59,192 nucleotides of DNA from JBGPBY01 sp041481485 (GCA_041481485.1 JBGPBY010000002.1:1-59192); one strand, 5' to 3'. Positions 1-8,560 are shown, counted from the first letter of the stretch. The notes: generated from the letters alone by a model not told the origin. Made by a program: numbers and translations.

Positions 1-1440
1 CGCCAGCCGCGATGGAGCAGACTTGTCGCAGTGGTAGTACTCTTCGCCCTGAGCCTGATGGCCAAGCCCATGTTGGTGACGTTGCCATTCGCGCTGCTGT
101 TGCTTGACTATTGGCCGCTTCAACGATTCGTGTTTGGATCGCAAGGGAATGCATGGAAGAGGATACGGGAGAAGACGGCTCTATTCATGCTGGTAGCAGC
201 CTCGAGTGCTGTGACTGTTATCGCTCAGCAGAAGGGCGGAGCCGTCGTGAGATTCAGCGCCATTCCGCTGGCTGACCGTTTTGCCAATGCGTTCATTACA
301 TATATCGCATATTTGTGGAAAACATTTTGGCCCGCAAGACTCGCGGTTCTTTACCAAACGACACGCTCGGAACTCGATTTGTGGTCCGCGGCGGCGATCG
401 CCGTGATCGGGTTATCTATGTTGGCGATTTGGGCCGGCCGCCAGCGGCCTTACATTCCGGTCGGATGGTTCTGGTATTTGGGGACGCTCGTTCCCGTTAT
501 CGGGTTGGTTCAGGTTGGCAGGCAAACGATGGCCGACCGTTACACGTATGTTCCGTCGATTGGCTTATATGTCATCGTCGCGTTCGGTCTCGCCGATGCG
601 TTCTCACGGACTTCCGCACGAAAGCTTCTGCCGATCGCAGGGGTATTGGCTATTCTGGCTCTGATGGCGGTTTCCAGAACACAGGTTGGGTATTGGAGCA
701 GCAGCCGGGCACTATGGGAACACACCCTGGAGACCGGCAACGCAGATTCCTACGCCTACCTTGGCCTGGCATATGCCGCCGAGCAAGAAGGAAAACTCGA
801 TGAAGCAAAGCAGGAATACTCGGAGGCGGTCCGTCTCGATCCGTCTTATCCTCAGGCACAGTACAACCTCGCAACGATCCTGGCGAAACAGGACCAATGG
901 GATGAGGCCGCAACGCACTATCGGGAGGCAATACGGCTGTCCGGCGGGGATCAGGTCATGGCAGAAGCCCAACTCGTGATTGCCCACTACGGTGTGGGAC
1001 GAGCGTTAGCGAATGAAGGAAAGATGGATGAAGCGGCCGAGCATTTTGCTGAAGCGATCAGATTGAATCCTGCATTCCCGGAGGCGCGCAACGCCATCGG
1101 ACTTGTCCATGCAAGCCAGGGACGCCTCGAGGAAGCCGGCAAGGATTTCTCCGAAGCGATTCGTCTGAACCCGAAGCATGTCTCTGCGCACAACAGTCTC
1201 GGGACGATCCTTAGCAATATGGGGCGCACGGACGAGGCGATTGCTGAATACCAGGAAGCCGTCCGCCTTATGCCAGGGTATGCGGACGCTCGGACCAATT
1301 TAGGAGTCCTCTTGGCGAAACAGGGAAGGACGGCCGAAGCGATCGCGCAGTTCTCCGAGGCCTTGAAAATCAGCCCTGGAAACGCAGCCGCTTATTCGGG
1401 GCTGAAGAGCTTATCGGCCAATGTGCCTCCCCCTCGTTGA
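1..1440 (+). CDS. Membrane protein with C-terminal TPR repeats (5' partial)
   Basis: The reading frame is open to the first base, so the gene starts outside the window; the GTG at 31 is only an internal codon. The N-terminal part is hydrophobic, with several membrane segments and the signature MAKPMLVTLPFALLLLDYWP. That signature, with the later segments TFWPARLAVLY and GRQTMADRYTYVPSIGL, marks the large family of bacterial membrane proteins that pair a TMTC/PMT-like multi-spanning region with tetratricopeptide repeats. From about residue 230 at least six TPR units follow, recognisable by repeated 'A..YSEAVRLDPSYPQAQYNL'-type periods. TPRs bind partner proteins; the membrane part of relatives is suspected to transfer sugars, but that is inference. 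It ends 20 bp before the convergent subtilase gene. Confidence 0.85.
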   Translation, partial: RQPRWSRLVAVVVLFALSLMAKPMLVTLPFALLLLDYWPLQRFVFGSQGNAWKRIREKTALFMLVAASSAVTVIAQQKGGAVVRFSAIPLADRFANAFITYIAYLWKTFWPARLAVLYQTTRSELDLWSAAAIAVIGLSMLAIWAGRQRPYIPVGWFWYLGTLVPVIGLVQVGRQTMADRYTYVPSIGLYVIVAFGLADAFSRTSARKLLPIAGVLAILALMAVSRTQVGYWSSSRALWEHTLETGNADSYAYLGLAYAAEQEGKLDEAKQEYSEAVRLDPSYPQAQYNLATILAKQDQWDEAATHYREAIRLSGGDQVMAEAQLVIAHYGVGRALANEGKMDEAAEHFAEAIRLNPAFPEARNAIGLVHASQGRLEEAGKDFSEAIRLNPKHVSAHNSLGTILSNMGRTDEAIAEYQEAVRLMPGYADARTNLGVLLAKQGRTAEAIAQFSEALKISPGNAAAYSGLKSLSANVPPPR

Positions 1441-1460
1441 ATCGCACCGGCTCAGCGGCG

Positions 1461-3062
1461 TTACTTCTTCCGGGAGGCTCGCTCCACGGCGCGGAGGGCG
1501 TTCACGCGGCCGTATCCATACTTCAGGCTGAATCCCTTGCGATAGTCGCCGTCTACCTCATCGATCTTGTCCGCTGTTTGCTGGAGCACACTGCGGACCT
1601 TATTCCACTTAAGCGCCGGGTTCACGGACAGTACGAGTGCGCCGACGCCGGCAGCCAGGGGTGTCGCTGATGACGTGCCATCGAAGTCATTCGCATAGGC
1701 GCTATTCGGGTTGTAGCCCATCTTCGGCACGGAGACATCCGTCGTCGTGATGCCGGGCCGTCCATCGCCTCCGCTGGGCGCCACAAGAGAAATCCCTTCC
1801 CCGAAGTTGCTGTACTTCGCTCGCTTTCCCTGATCGGTCGAGGCGCCGACGCCAATGACGTTGGGATGATCGGCGGGGAAGTCCACGCTTGATTTCCTTT
1901 CGTTTCCCGTAGCAACAAAGACCACAGATCCTTTGCCGCCTCTTCCGGTACGCGTCACATCCATGAGGGCGGCCTCCACATCGGCGTGCGTCGTTGTTCC
2001 CCAGCTGCAGGAAATAATGTCGGCATGCAGGCCTGCGTACCGGATCGCGTCTGCGATATTTTCGTTGGAAGCGATTGCCGGACCGCCGAAGATTTTTACC
2101 GGAAGAATCTTGCAGCGATAGGCAATGCCCGCCACTCCGCGCTTGTTCTGGCCCACCGCAGCAGCGACACCCGCGCAGCACGTGCCGTGGATATCGTTCT
2201 TAACGGTATCGTCGAAAGGCCGGTGGAATACGCTCGGACGCGGATCGAAGTTGTTGTCGACGAAGTTCCGCCCACGCCGGTCGCGCGCTTTTCGATCAGG
2301 ATTCGACCAGATGTTGGCGTGCAGATCCGGATGTCCGATATCCACGCCGTCATCGATGATCGCGATGACGATGGAAGGATCGCCACCTGCAGTGATGTCC
2401 CATGCACCGAACGCGCGGACGTCTTCCCCGACCACCCCGCCAGGGAATTGTCCCGAATTATCGAGGTGCCACTGATCCTTCAGCCGGGGATCGTTCGTGA
2501 CCGCAGCCTTGCGGCATTCCGTGATGAAATTCGGCGCTGCAAATTCCACGACGTCGTCCTGTTCCGAAAGGCGATTGGCATATTCGAGTATCACGGCTTC
2601 GTCAACGTCAGCTACCGGCACCACGACGGATTGTTTGCCATGAAATTCGTTGCCACGCGCTTTCCTCAGTCCCAAATCTGCGAGCAAGCTGCGCTGGCGG
2701 GCAGGTTCGACTTTGCTCTTGAAGCGCACCGTGATTTCCCGTGTAGCGACGAGTCTCAGGCCCGAAACATTTTCCGTGAACACGGGGGCCGTCCGTTTCA
2801 CGGCTGCGGTCAATCTCCGCGGCAGGGCATCGCGCACTATGGCAAACGCGGTTCTCGCGGCACTGGGCTCATGGAGCATCAGAACATGGCCGAAGCGCCG
2901 GGGTTGAGCGTGCGTACTTGCCGCCTTCCGGGGGAATGCCGCGCGCAAGAAATCTTCCGCGAGCGGAGCGGCGGCGGCCGCAGTCCCGAAGTTGATGCCG
3001 ATATCATTGGCAGAGAGCGTGAGTTCAATCTTCTTGCGATCGATGGAGTACATGAACGGCAT
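1461..3062 (-). CDS. Subtilisin-like S8 serine peptidase with N-terminal propeptide-like domains, no signal peptide
   Basis: About 533 residues from the ATG at 3062 (GAGG about 10 bases upstream); the frame also allows a TTG at 3077. The S8 triad is complete: Asp near residue 237 (AIIDDGVDIGHPDL), His near 292 (DIHGTCCAG), Ser near 464 (DGTSSATPLAAG), with the oxyanion Asn in VATGNERK near 387. Residues 55-185 resemble the propeptide of fervidolysin-like subtilases and end in VVEFAAPNF. I see no N-terminal signal peptide or membrane anchor, unusual for a subtilase with a prodomain, so it may act in the cytoplasm or leave by another route. It is preceded 33 bp upstream, on the same strand, by a gene encoding a free-standing homologue of its prodomain, and the two are probably co-transcribed. 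Confidence 0.93.
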   Translation of the reverse strand: MPFMYSIDRKKIELTLSANDIGINFGTAAAAAPLAEDFLRAAFPRKAASTHAQPRRFGHVLMLHEPSAARTAFAIVRDALPRRLTAAVKRTAPVFTENVSGLRLVATREITVRFKSKVEPARQRSLLADLGLRKARGNEFHGKQSVVVPVADVDEAVILEYANRLSEQDDVVEFAAPNFITECRKAAVTNDPRLKDQWHLDNSGQFPGGVVGEDVRAFGAWDITAGGDPSIVIAIIDDGVDIGHPDLHANIWSNPDRKARDRRGRNFVDNNFDPRPSVFHRPFDDTVKNDIHGTCCAGVAAAVGQNKRGVAGIAYRCKILPVKIFGGPAIASNENIADAIRYAGLHADIISCSWGTTTHADVEAALMDVTRTGRGGKGSVVFVATGNERKSSVDFPADHPNVIGVGASTDQGKRAKYSNFGEGISLVAPSGGDGRPGITTTDVSVPKMGYNPNSAYANDFDGTSSATPLAAGVGALVLSVNPALKWNKVRSVLQQTADKIDEVDGDYRKGFSLKYGYGRVNALRAVERASRKK

Positions 3063-3095
3063 GGCAGCAGTCCTCAATAGGTGGGGGAATAATGT

Positions 3096-3659
3096 TTAGC
3101 GCTGGAACTCGGCGAGGAAGTTGGGCGCGGCAAACTCCACGTCATCCTCTGCATCGAGTTTGCTGGCAACTTCAAGAAGCTTTAAGTCTGGTGTCGCCGG
3201 CGCCTTGACGACGAATTGGTTCGGCACAAATTCATTTTGGCGATGCACCTTCACTCCGTATTTCTTTTCAACCGTGCGGAGATGGCGTCCGGTCGGCAGC
3301 TGTTTGAAACGTACGCTGATCTCGTCGGTTGGAATCTGCTGGAGACGGCTCTTCATGTCGCGCAGTACAGGCTGGAAGAATTCGATCTTTCCGGCGTGGA
3401 TCCACTCCTTCGCCTTTTCCGTGAGCGCCGTCTCGTCCTCCTTGCGGGCGAGCTTCAGCACCAGCAGGCGCAGCGAGGGAATCTCATCAACTTCTCCGAA
3501 AGCGGCAAGTTCACGCTTGATCGAACTCTCCGCTTTCGGAACAAACCGGACTGCCCATCGGTCTACCACCGGCTCCATGTAAACTGTTTTTTCTCCCTGC
3601 CGATAGGCCACGATTTTCGAAGGCTGTTTTGATGAGGGGGTCCGCTTGTTTTCCGACAT
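3096..3659 (-). CDS. Free-standing subtilisin propeptide-like protein (possible inhibitor or folding partner)
   Basis: This 187-residue protein has no catalytic domain. Its C-terminal half (about 108-187) aligns by eye with the prodomain of the subtilase encoded 33 bp downstream: EISVRFK matches EITVRFK, QNEFVPNQFVVKAP matches GNEFHGKQSVVVPV, and DDVEFAAPNFLAEFQR matches DDVVEFAAPNFITECRK. The N-terminal half (WAVRFVPKAESSIKRELAAF, then RLLVLKLA) looks like a degenerate second copy of the same fold. Propeptides of S8 enzymes act as intramolecular chaperones and tight inhibitors, and free-standing I9-type inhibitors are known. A role as trans-acting inhibitor or chaperone of the neighbour is inference from homology and operon order. 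There is no signal peptide, matching the subtilase. Confidence 0.75.
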   Translation of the reverse strand: MSENKRTPSSKQPSKIVAYRQGEKTVYMEPVVDRWAVRFVPKAESSIKRELAAFGEVDEIPSLRLLVLKLARKEDETALTEKAKEWIHAGKIEFFQPVLRDMKSRLQQIPTDEISVRFKQLPTGRHLRTVEKKYGVKVHRQNEFVPNQFVVKAPATPDLKLLEVASKLDAEDDVEFAAPNFLAEFQR

Positions 3660-3874
3660 CGTCGATTACCCTGGATGCAATACAACGATGGTAGCACAGG
3701 GAGATGATCTCATCGTTGTGGGGAGTAATTTTCAACGGACCATTACGAATGAACTGCGTTAATTGAAATTCAACTCCCGCGCATGTAGAGTGCTTCTGCT
3801 TTCGCAAACACATGTTCAAGCGCACCTTCATCAAAAGGGTGCGAGGCTGTCTCACGAGTGAAAGGAGTCGAATC

Positions 3875-4756
3875 ATGCTGCTTCACCAAATCGCCCTTGT
3901 TTCACAGTCCAAGTCGGTAACGCTCGGCCAGCTCAATCTGGTCAGCGCTGCAATTCAAAAGCAGGTAGCCCGCGACCTGCGGCCCATCTGGCAAATAGAC
4001 GCGACGGTTGATGCTTTTGCGCGACTGGAAGATGTCCCACTCGGATACTGGCCCGTCGTCTTGATGGACCAGATTCCATTCAACGCTCAGGGTATTCATC
4101 TGAACAAGAAGAACGGAGACCCGTTCGCTCTGGTCCAGATATCGTCAAACTGGCCATTGACCACCTCGCACGAGTGCCTGGAAATGCTCGTTGATCCTTC
4201 CGGCAACAAGACCTCAGCCAGCAATTCTGTAAAACCCGGTCAGGGTCGCGTGAACTATCTCGTGGAGGTTTGTGACCCCAGCGAGGCTGCGAAGTTCGGA
4301 TACACGGTTAACGGAATCCTTCTTTCGGACTTCTATACGCCGGAGTTCTTCGCCCCGGTCACTGCGTCGAATGTTCGATACAGTTTCGTGGGCGCGATCA
4401 AGGAGCCCCGGCAGGTCCTTGATGGCGGTTATCTGAGCTGGTTTGATCCCGCCAGCCAACATGCTTTCCAGATCTTCGTCACAGGGACGAAGAAGACTTT
4501 CAAAGACCTCGGAAAAGTTCCTGGTGGTTTCGGAGCCTCCGGGACACTCCGTTCGTTCACGGATAACAACCAGTTCGCTGTCAGCCATCGTCTGAAGGCG
4601 CTTGCGGGGAACTCGCCACGTGGCTTGCTGCTGACTGCAGCAGTAGGTGCGTCAGTCGGCAAGAAGGCGATGACGGGTCAGCACATGATTGGAGACGAAC
4701 TGGAAGGCAATGCCAGCCTGCTTCAGGCTCAGATCAAAGATCTGATCGAGGCTTAG
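3875..4756 (+). CDS. Uncharacterised HE-motif protein (TTSHECLEMLVDP)
   Basis: The ATG at 3875 has a good ribosome site (AAAGGAG, 8 bases away), giving about 293 residues; an upstream in-frame start at 3812 lacks one. The centre carries TTSHECLEMLVDPSGN, followed by VEVCDPSEA and LSDFYTPEFF. This His-Glu...Asp-Pro plus Glu-x-Cys-Asp-Pro pattern recurs, to my knowledge, in unannotated bacterial proteins; it recalls a metal site but is not the classic HExxH of zincin proteases, so I do not call it a protease. No signal peptide is visible. It is divergent from the propeptide/subtilase pair, with a 215-bp shared upstream region, and is followed by a small basic protein gene. Function unknown. Confidence 0.8.
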   Translation: MLLHQIALVSQSKSVTLGQLNLVSAAIQKQVARDLRPIWQIDATVDAFARLEDVPLGYWPVVLMDQIPFNAQGIHLNKKNGDPFALVQISSNWPLTTSHECLEMLVDPSGNKTSASNSVKPGQGRVNYLVEVCDPSEAAKFGYTVNGILLSDFYTPEFFAPVTASNVRYSFVGAIKEPRQVLDGGYLSWFDPASQHAFQIFVTGTKKTFKDLGKVPGGFGASGTLRSFTDNNQFAVSHRLKALAGNSPRGLLLTAAVGASVGKKAMTGQHMIGDELEGNASLLQAQIKDLIEA

Positions 4757-4774
4757 CTTCAATAAACCTCGATC
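4744..4774. terminator. Hairpin overlapping the stop codon of the HE-motif gene
   Basis: GATCGAGG at 4744-4751 pairs perfectly with CCTCGATC at 4767-4774 around a 15-base loop that contains the TAG stop. There is no following T-run, so it may be a processing or attenuation hairpin rather than an intrinsic terminator. A second small palindrome, GTACTC-TG-GAGTAC, follows at 4783-4796, before the next gene. Confidence 0.35.
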
Positions 4775-4829
4775 GCTGCACTGTACTCTGGAGTACGATC
4801 GAAGGAAGGTGCAAGCGATCGGAGGCGTC

Positions 4830-5036
4830 ATGAATGCAAAGAAAGTTCGCTCCAGCAGCAAGGCGGCCCAGGAGGCGGCCGCCAAAGAACTGCAATCCCA
4901 GATTGACGATATCCTGGGCGGTCATACTCCACCCGAGCCACCTCGCAACCTGCGGGACTTCATCAATGAAAAGACAATCAAGATCAAGCCATCGCGCCCG
5001 GCCGCGAAGTCTTCCGTACTCAAGAAAAAGAAATAG
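4830..5036 (+). CDS. Small lysine-rich protein of unknown function
   Basis: The ATG at 4830 lies four bases after GGAGG (4821-4825) and encodes 68 residues starting MNAKKVRSSSK. The protein is Ala/Lys/Gln-rich at the N-terminus (probable helix: SKAAQEAAAKELQSQIDDIL), has a Pro-rich turn (HTPPEPP) and a basic C-terminus ending LKKKK. There is no signal peptide. It follows the HE-motif gene on the same strand by about 73 bp and may be co-transcribed, although hairpins lie between them. I recognise no family; the composition suggests a soluble or nucleic-acid-associated accessory protein, but that is a guess. Confidence 0.6.
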   Translation: MNAKKVRSSSKAAQEAAAKELQSQIDDILGGHTPPEPPRNLRDFINEKTIKIKPSRPAAKSSVLKKKK

Positions 5037-5077
5037 TTCCTGCGGGCTGCAGTCATGCGAATTTCCCCGGGAATTAC

Positions 5078-6358
5078 CTAACGCGATGGCTTTCCGAAAG
5101 TCGTGGGCAGGTCGGGAATTGTGTCCCGAAGGATTTCAATAATCGCGGTACGATCTGCAACCGAGAGACGCTGATACCGGATGCCCTTCTCCTGGCCTGA
5201 AAGAATCTCGGTCATGCGTTGATAGATGGCGTTCTTCGCCGGTGGCAAAAGCGCGTTGAATGCATCGGAGTAAATCAGATAGCTGCAGGGATATCGCATC
5301 AGCCGGGAATTCAAGTCCAGCTGCCGGAGTGAACGCCCTCGTTGGTCCACCGGACCCTGCGCGGTAAATTTCTCGGTGAAACCGGAATTCCCTTCGAGTC
5401 CTCCGGTAAATGGCGCCTCATCGACGAACAGCATGTAATCCACCACATCCTTTGCCGTATCCCGGAGGCGCCCTTCAACGTCCACATTGGGAGTCCCCTG
5501 CGTCTCGAACGCAATGATCCGCGCTTCCCAGCCGATCCGCGTGATCAGATTCATCATGTGCATTTGATGCTCGAACACGCTGAGCGCCACGACATCGCTG
5601 GTGGACACCGGATAACCCGGCGTGGAAAATCTTCCGGGAAGCGGCTCGCGAACCGGTACAGGGGCCGGTGTGGCGGATGCCTGCTGCGAGTTCACGCTGC
5701 GAACGACGGCATTGCCGACGTGGCGCTGCGGTCCGCGAATCCCACTCACATACCAGCCGCCCCATCGATGTTCGAATGGCGTGCGATGGTCGGTTGGAGA
5801 TCCGGCGAGTCCTGAGACTTCGGCTCCATCCCTTCCCGGAAACACGCTGCGCACCACCATCCCGGTCACATCGAGCGTGTCGGGCGTTTCGTGACAGCCG
5901 AGACAGTTCGTTTCGCGTAACAGATGAGGCAACGTTTGCCGCTGCTGCGGAATGGTATAGAAGACCGCTCCCAGCTGCGGGTCCTGAACGATAACTTCGA
6001 GAGTCGGACTGTCGCGAATGTACGCCACTGCAACGGAATCATTAAAAAAGATCGCGCGCGGATTGTCCGGTCCGACCATCGATGTCTGCAGGCTGGTCTT
6101 CGAGAAAACCATAATCTGCGACTCCACCGGAACGTGCAGCGCATCCAGTACGGCTGGAAGATAGCCTTCGGTGCGGTCAAAGTTCAGATCGGCCAGGCCG
6201 ATCAGCACCTTCCCGTTGAGCGAAGTGACGGCATTGCGCGGCTGCGATTCCCGATACTGAATGGCGCGATGTTTGCTGCTGACCCTGAACGCGGGCGACT
6301 GACTCCAGCCCGTTGCAGCTGCAGCAAAGACGACGCAGATCCATGCGATTCGATTCAT
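5078..6358 (-). CDS. Secreted monoheme cytochrome c-like protein
   Basis: The 426-residue product begins with a short signal peptide (MNRIAWICVVFAAAATGWSQ), placing it in the periplasm. A single haem-c motif, CLGCH, lies at residues 152-156 in the context RETNCLGCHETPD. No second CxxCH is visible. The rest is not recognisable as a known cytochrome fold; regions such as HRWGGWYVSG and QMHMMNLITRIGWEARI look conserved-type. Proteins of this shape are common as hypothetical proteins in Acidobacteriota. A role in periplasmic electron transfer, or as the haem subunit of an oxidase-like enzyme, is inferred only from the haem motif. It is divergent from the HEWGTF protein gene, 114 bp away. Confidence 0.8.
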   Translation of the reverse strand: MNRIAWICVVFAAAATGWSQSPAFRVSSKHRAIQYRESQPRNAVTSLNGKVLIGLADLNFDRTEGYLPAVLDALHVPVESQIMVFSKTSLQTSMVGPDNPRAIFFNDSVAVAYIRDSPTLEVIVQDPQLGAVFYTIPQQRQTLPHLLRETNCLGCHETPDTLDVTGMVVRSVFPGRDGAEVSGLAGSPTDHRTPFEHRWGGWYVSGIRGPQRHVGNAVVRSVNSQQASATPAPVPVREPLPGRFSTPGYPVSTSDVVALSVFEHQMHMMNLITRIGWEARIIAFETQGTPNVDVEGRLRDTAKDVVDYMLFVDEAPFTGGLEGNSGFTEKFTAQGPVDQRGRSLRQLDLNSRLMRYPCSYLIYSDAFNALLPPAKNAIYQRMTEILSGQEKGIRYQRLSVADRTAIIEILRDTIPDLPTTFGKPSR

Positions 6359-6472
6359 CGTGATCTTTATAACATATTGTGTATAAAAATAACATTGCGT
6401 CTGGCTCAGTCCGGAGTTATCGTGTCCTTAGTTGCTGCCAAACAACCAACGCCAATTTCGGAGGATTGAACA
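6359..6472. promoter_or_regulatory. Divergent promoter region (AT-rich)
   Basis: This 114-bp interval separates two divergently transcribed secreted-protein genes. It includes a markedly AT-rich stretch around 6366-6393 with overlapping TATAAC- and TATAAA-like hexamers, suitable as -10 elements. A GGAGG ribosome site at about 6461-6465 serves the plus-strand gene at 6473. No operator symmetry was recognised. Confidence 0.35.
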
Positions 6473-7801
6473 ATGAGACGTCTGATGCTGATCTCCCTTC
6501 TTGTCGCCGCGCCCGTCGTGATCGCGGCTGGTATCGCCGGAACCGCCGGCGGAGTGGAACCATCCACATCGAGTGCGGGAGCCGCCGGCGTTGTATGGCA
6601 ACCGATAGCGGGTCCTGCAGATCCACGGCCTGCGGCCACTGCAGATGACTCCACTGCGGTGAGAGGACTGACGGTTCACGAATGGGGGACATTCACTTCG
6701 GTTGCCGGCCCCAATGGAACGGCCATCGAATGGATGCCCGCCGGAGGGCCGACCGATCTGCCGTGTTTCGTCAGCGTCTCTGGCGCAGGGCCGAAGGGAC
6801 TCACGCTGGCCGAACAGGGCGGCCGTTCGAAGATGACCAGGGTCCGTATGGAAACGCCGGTCCTTTACTTCTATTCTCGCAGGGAACAGACGGTGAATGT
6901 GTCGGTGAGCTTTCCCCAGGGTCTCATTACGGAATGGTATCCCTCGAACGCGAAGCTGTCGCCGGATGCGTTTGCTTCTCAAAAGTCATTTCCAAATGTC
7001 ACTGGCACCATTCAATGGAATGATGTGCAGGTAATGCCGGGAGCAACAGTCTCCTATCCGATCGAAGACGGACCCAGCCACTATTATGCGGCCCGTAAAA
7101 CCGCTTCCGCTCCGCTGCAGGTGCCGTCAACGCAGGGATCGCAATCGGAAAAGTTTCTGTTCTATCGCGGCATTGCGGACTTCACGCCTCCTCTCTCCGT
7201 CCGGGCAGCGAAGGACGGACGCATTGCCGTCTCCAATCTGGAATCGGATGAACTGCCGGGCGTTGTCCTGTTTGAGAATCGCGGCGGAAAGATCGGCTAC
7301 ACCATGTTGAAGGGTTTGAAGCAGACAGTTTGGATCGACCGCCCGGCCCTGAACAGCAGCTTTGAGTCGCTGCAGAACGATCTTGAGAGTCTGCTGAAGG
7401 CTCAGGGCATGTTCGCGCAGGAAGCGCGAGCGATGGTCGACACGTGGAAGGATTCCTGGTTCGAACAGGGCACGCGAGTGTTCTACATCGTACCGTCACA
7501 TGCCGTGGATTCCATCCTTCCGCTGACCGTGACTCCCACCCCCGTGAGCGTGAAGCGCGCGTTTGTGGGGCGGATGGAGGTGCTGACTCCAGTGACTCAG
7601 GATGAAGTTCTTGTGGCGATACAGAAAAATGACAGAACCGCACTTCAAAGTTACGGCCGTTTTCTCGAGCCTATCGTGAACCAATTTCTGGGTTCCCATC
7701 TTGCTGCAGCCGATCAGGCGAAAGCTGCGGATCTGATCGCCGCATTTCGCGCCGACTATGTGGCGAGCGCGAAGGCGTGTACTCAGAAGCGAGGCTGGTA
7801 G
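6473..7801 (+). CDS. Secreted protein of the 'LTVHEWGTFTS' family, function unknown
   Basis: The 442-residue product starts at an ATG with a strong upstream GGAGG. An N-terminal hydrophobic segment (MRRLMLISLLVAAPVVIAAG) is a signal peptide or anchor. Near residue 64 comes GLTVHEWGTFTSVAGPNG, a motif I associate with uncharacterised secreted proteins of Planctomycetes and Acidobacteriota. It is followed by KMTRVRMETPVLYFYS and a long mixed alpha/beta region. The C-terminal part (QNDLESLLKAQGMFAQEARA and on) includes a helical segment and WFEQGTRVFYIVPS. No catalytic motif is assigned. It is divergent from the monoheme protein, so the two may respond to the same signal; that is inference. Confidence 0.8.
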   Translation: MRRLMLISLLVAAPVVIAAGIAGTAGGVEPSTSSAGAAGVVWQPIAGPADPRPAATADDSTAVRGLTVHEWGTFTSVAGPNGTAIEWMPAGGPTDLPCFVSVSGAGPKGLTLAEQGGRSKMTRVRMETPVLYFYSRREQTVNVSVSFPQGLITEWYPSNAKLSPDAFASQKSFPNVTGTIQWNDVQVMPGATVSYPIEDGPSHYYAARKTASAPLQVPSTQGSQSEKFLFYRGIADFTPPLSVRAAKDGRIAVSNLESDELPGVVLFENRGGKIGYTMLKGLKQTVWIDRPALNSSFESLQNDLESLLKAQGMFAQEARAMVDTWKDSWFEQGTRVFYIVPSHAVDSILPLTVTPTPVSVKRAFVGRMEVLTPVTQDEVLVAIQKNDRTALQSYGRFLEPIVNQFLGSHLAAADQAKAADLIAAFRADYVASAKACTQKRGW

Positions 7802-8092
7802 CTCTGCGAGTAGACGGAAAGCCGCGGGAAATGACCATTCCGAGGGAGCGGCAACTGTAGCTGCAATTGCCCAACGGTTGCTGCGACCGTGAATTCTCTC
7901 ATTCCGGGTAGCCGGTATTACGTCCAAGTGGATACGGACGCGGGCAAAGTAAGCATATTGCGACCCCTTGTTACTAATCCGTCGGCTCACTCTGCAGGCA
8001 ATCCAAGAGCATTGCCGACACTCAGCCGCATGAATTCTGAGGTTTTTCCCCAGTTCGCGTATCCTTCCGTCTACTTCGCGGTAAGTACCAAC
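7802..8092. other. Intergenic region upstream of the DUF6152 gene
   Basis: The frame of the DUF6152 gene stays open back to 7889, but the extra ~68 residues have no signal-peptide or conserved character, and the real signal peptide begins at 8093. I see no RNA gene and no convincing terminator here; a weak imperfect dyad lies around 7852-7872. Confidence 0.4.
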
Positions 8093-8560
8093 ATGAAAAC
8101 TAGTTTTGTGATACTGATTGTCGTCCTTGGGATGATCGCTGTCGTTTCTCCCATTACCGCACACCACTCCTTTTGCTCGGAGTTCGATGTGAACAGGCCC
8201 GTATTCATGAACGGAAAAGTCACCAAGGTTCAGTGGGGTAATCCTCACGTCGACGTTTTCATCGACGTAAAGGACAAACAGGGCAAGACCACGAACTGGG
8301 ATGTGCAGGCGAATAGCCCGAAAGGCCTGCTCGACAACGGCTGGAAAGTGGATTCCTTGCGGATGGGAATGGACGTCTGCGTCGAAGGGTTTCCCGAGAA
8401 AACAGGCAAACCCATCTTTGGCAGTATCGCCATTATGCTGAAAGCCACCGGACAGGTTTTGAAGACTCCTCCAGGCATGTGGATGTGTCCCACCGGCAAG
8501 ATCCAATCTGAAGTTGCCTTTAGCGGGAAGCTATCCTGCTCGAACCGGGATACGCGTTAA
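8093..8560 (+). CDS. DUF6152 family secreted protein
   Basis: The chosen ATG at 8093 gives 155 residues that begin directly with a signal peptide (MKTSFVILIVVLGMIAVVSP, then ITAHHSF). The sequence after cleavage, AHHSFCSEFDVNRPVFMNGK followed by VTKVQWGNPHVDVFIDV and LRMGMDVCVEGFP, is typical of DUF6152, a small beta-barrel-like periplasmic family common in Acidobacteriota and Proteobacteria. Function is unknown; members often occur in strings of paralogues or near secreted proteins. The longer frame upstream was rejected because it would bury the signal peptide. Confidence 0.88.
   Translation: MKTSFVILIVVLGMIAVVSPITAHHSFCSEFDVNRPVFMNGKVTKVQWGNPHVDVFIDVKDKQGKTTNWDVQANSPKGLLDNGWKVDSLRMGMDVCVEGFPEKTGKPIFGSIAIMLKATGQVLKTPPGMWMCPTGKIQSEVAFSGKLSCSNRDTR

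Noticed and set aside
1986..3080. 364-codon plus-strand ORF opposite the subtilase
   Set aside because: It is the antisense shadow of the subtilase gene, whose full S8 triad is on the other strand.
4141..4215. HExxH zinc protease in the HE-motif protein
   Set aside because: The sequence is HECLEMLVDP: the second His is absent, so a standard zincin assignment is not supported.
7496..8506. 336-codon minus-strand ORF spanning 7496-8506
   Set aside because: It overlaps two supported plus-strand genes and shows no recognisable motif.
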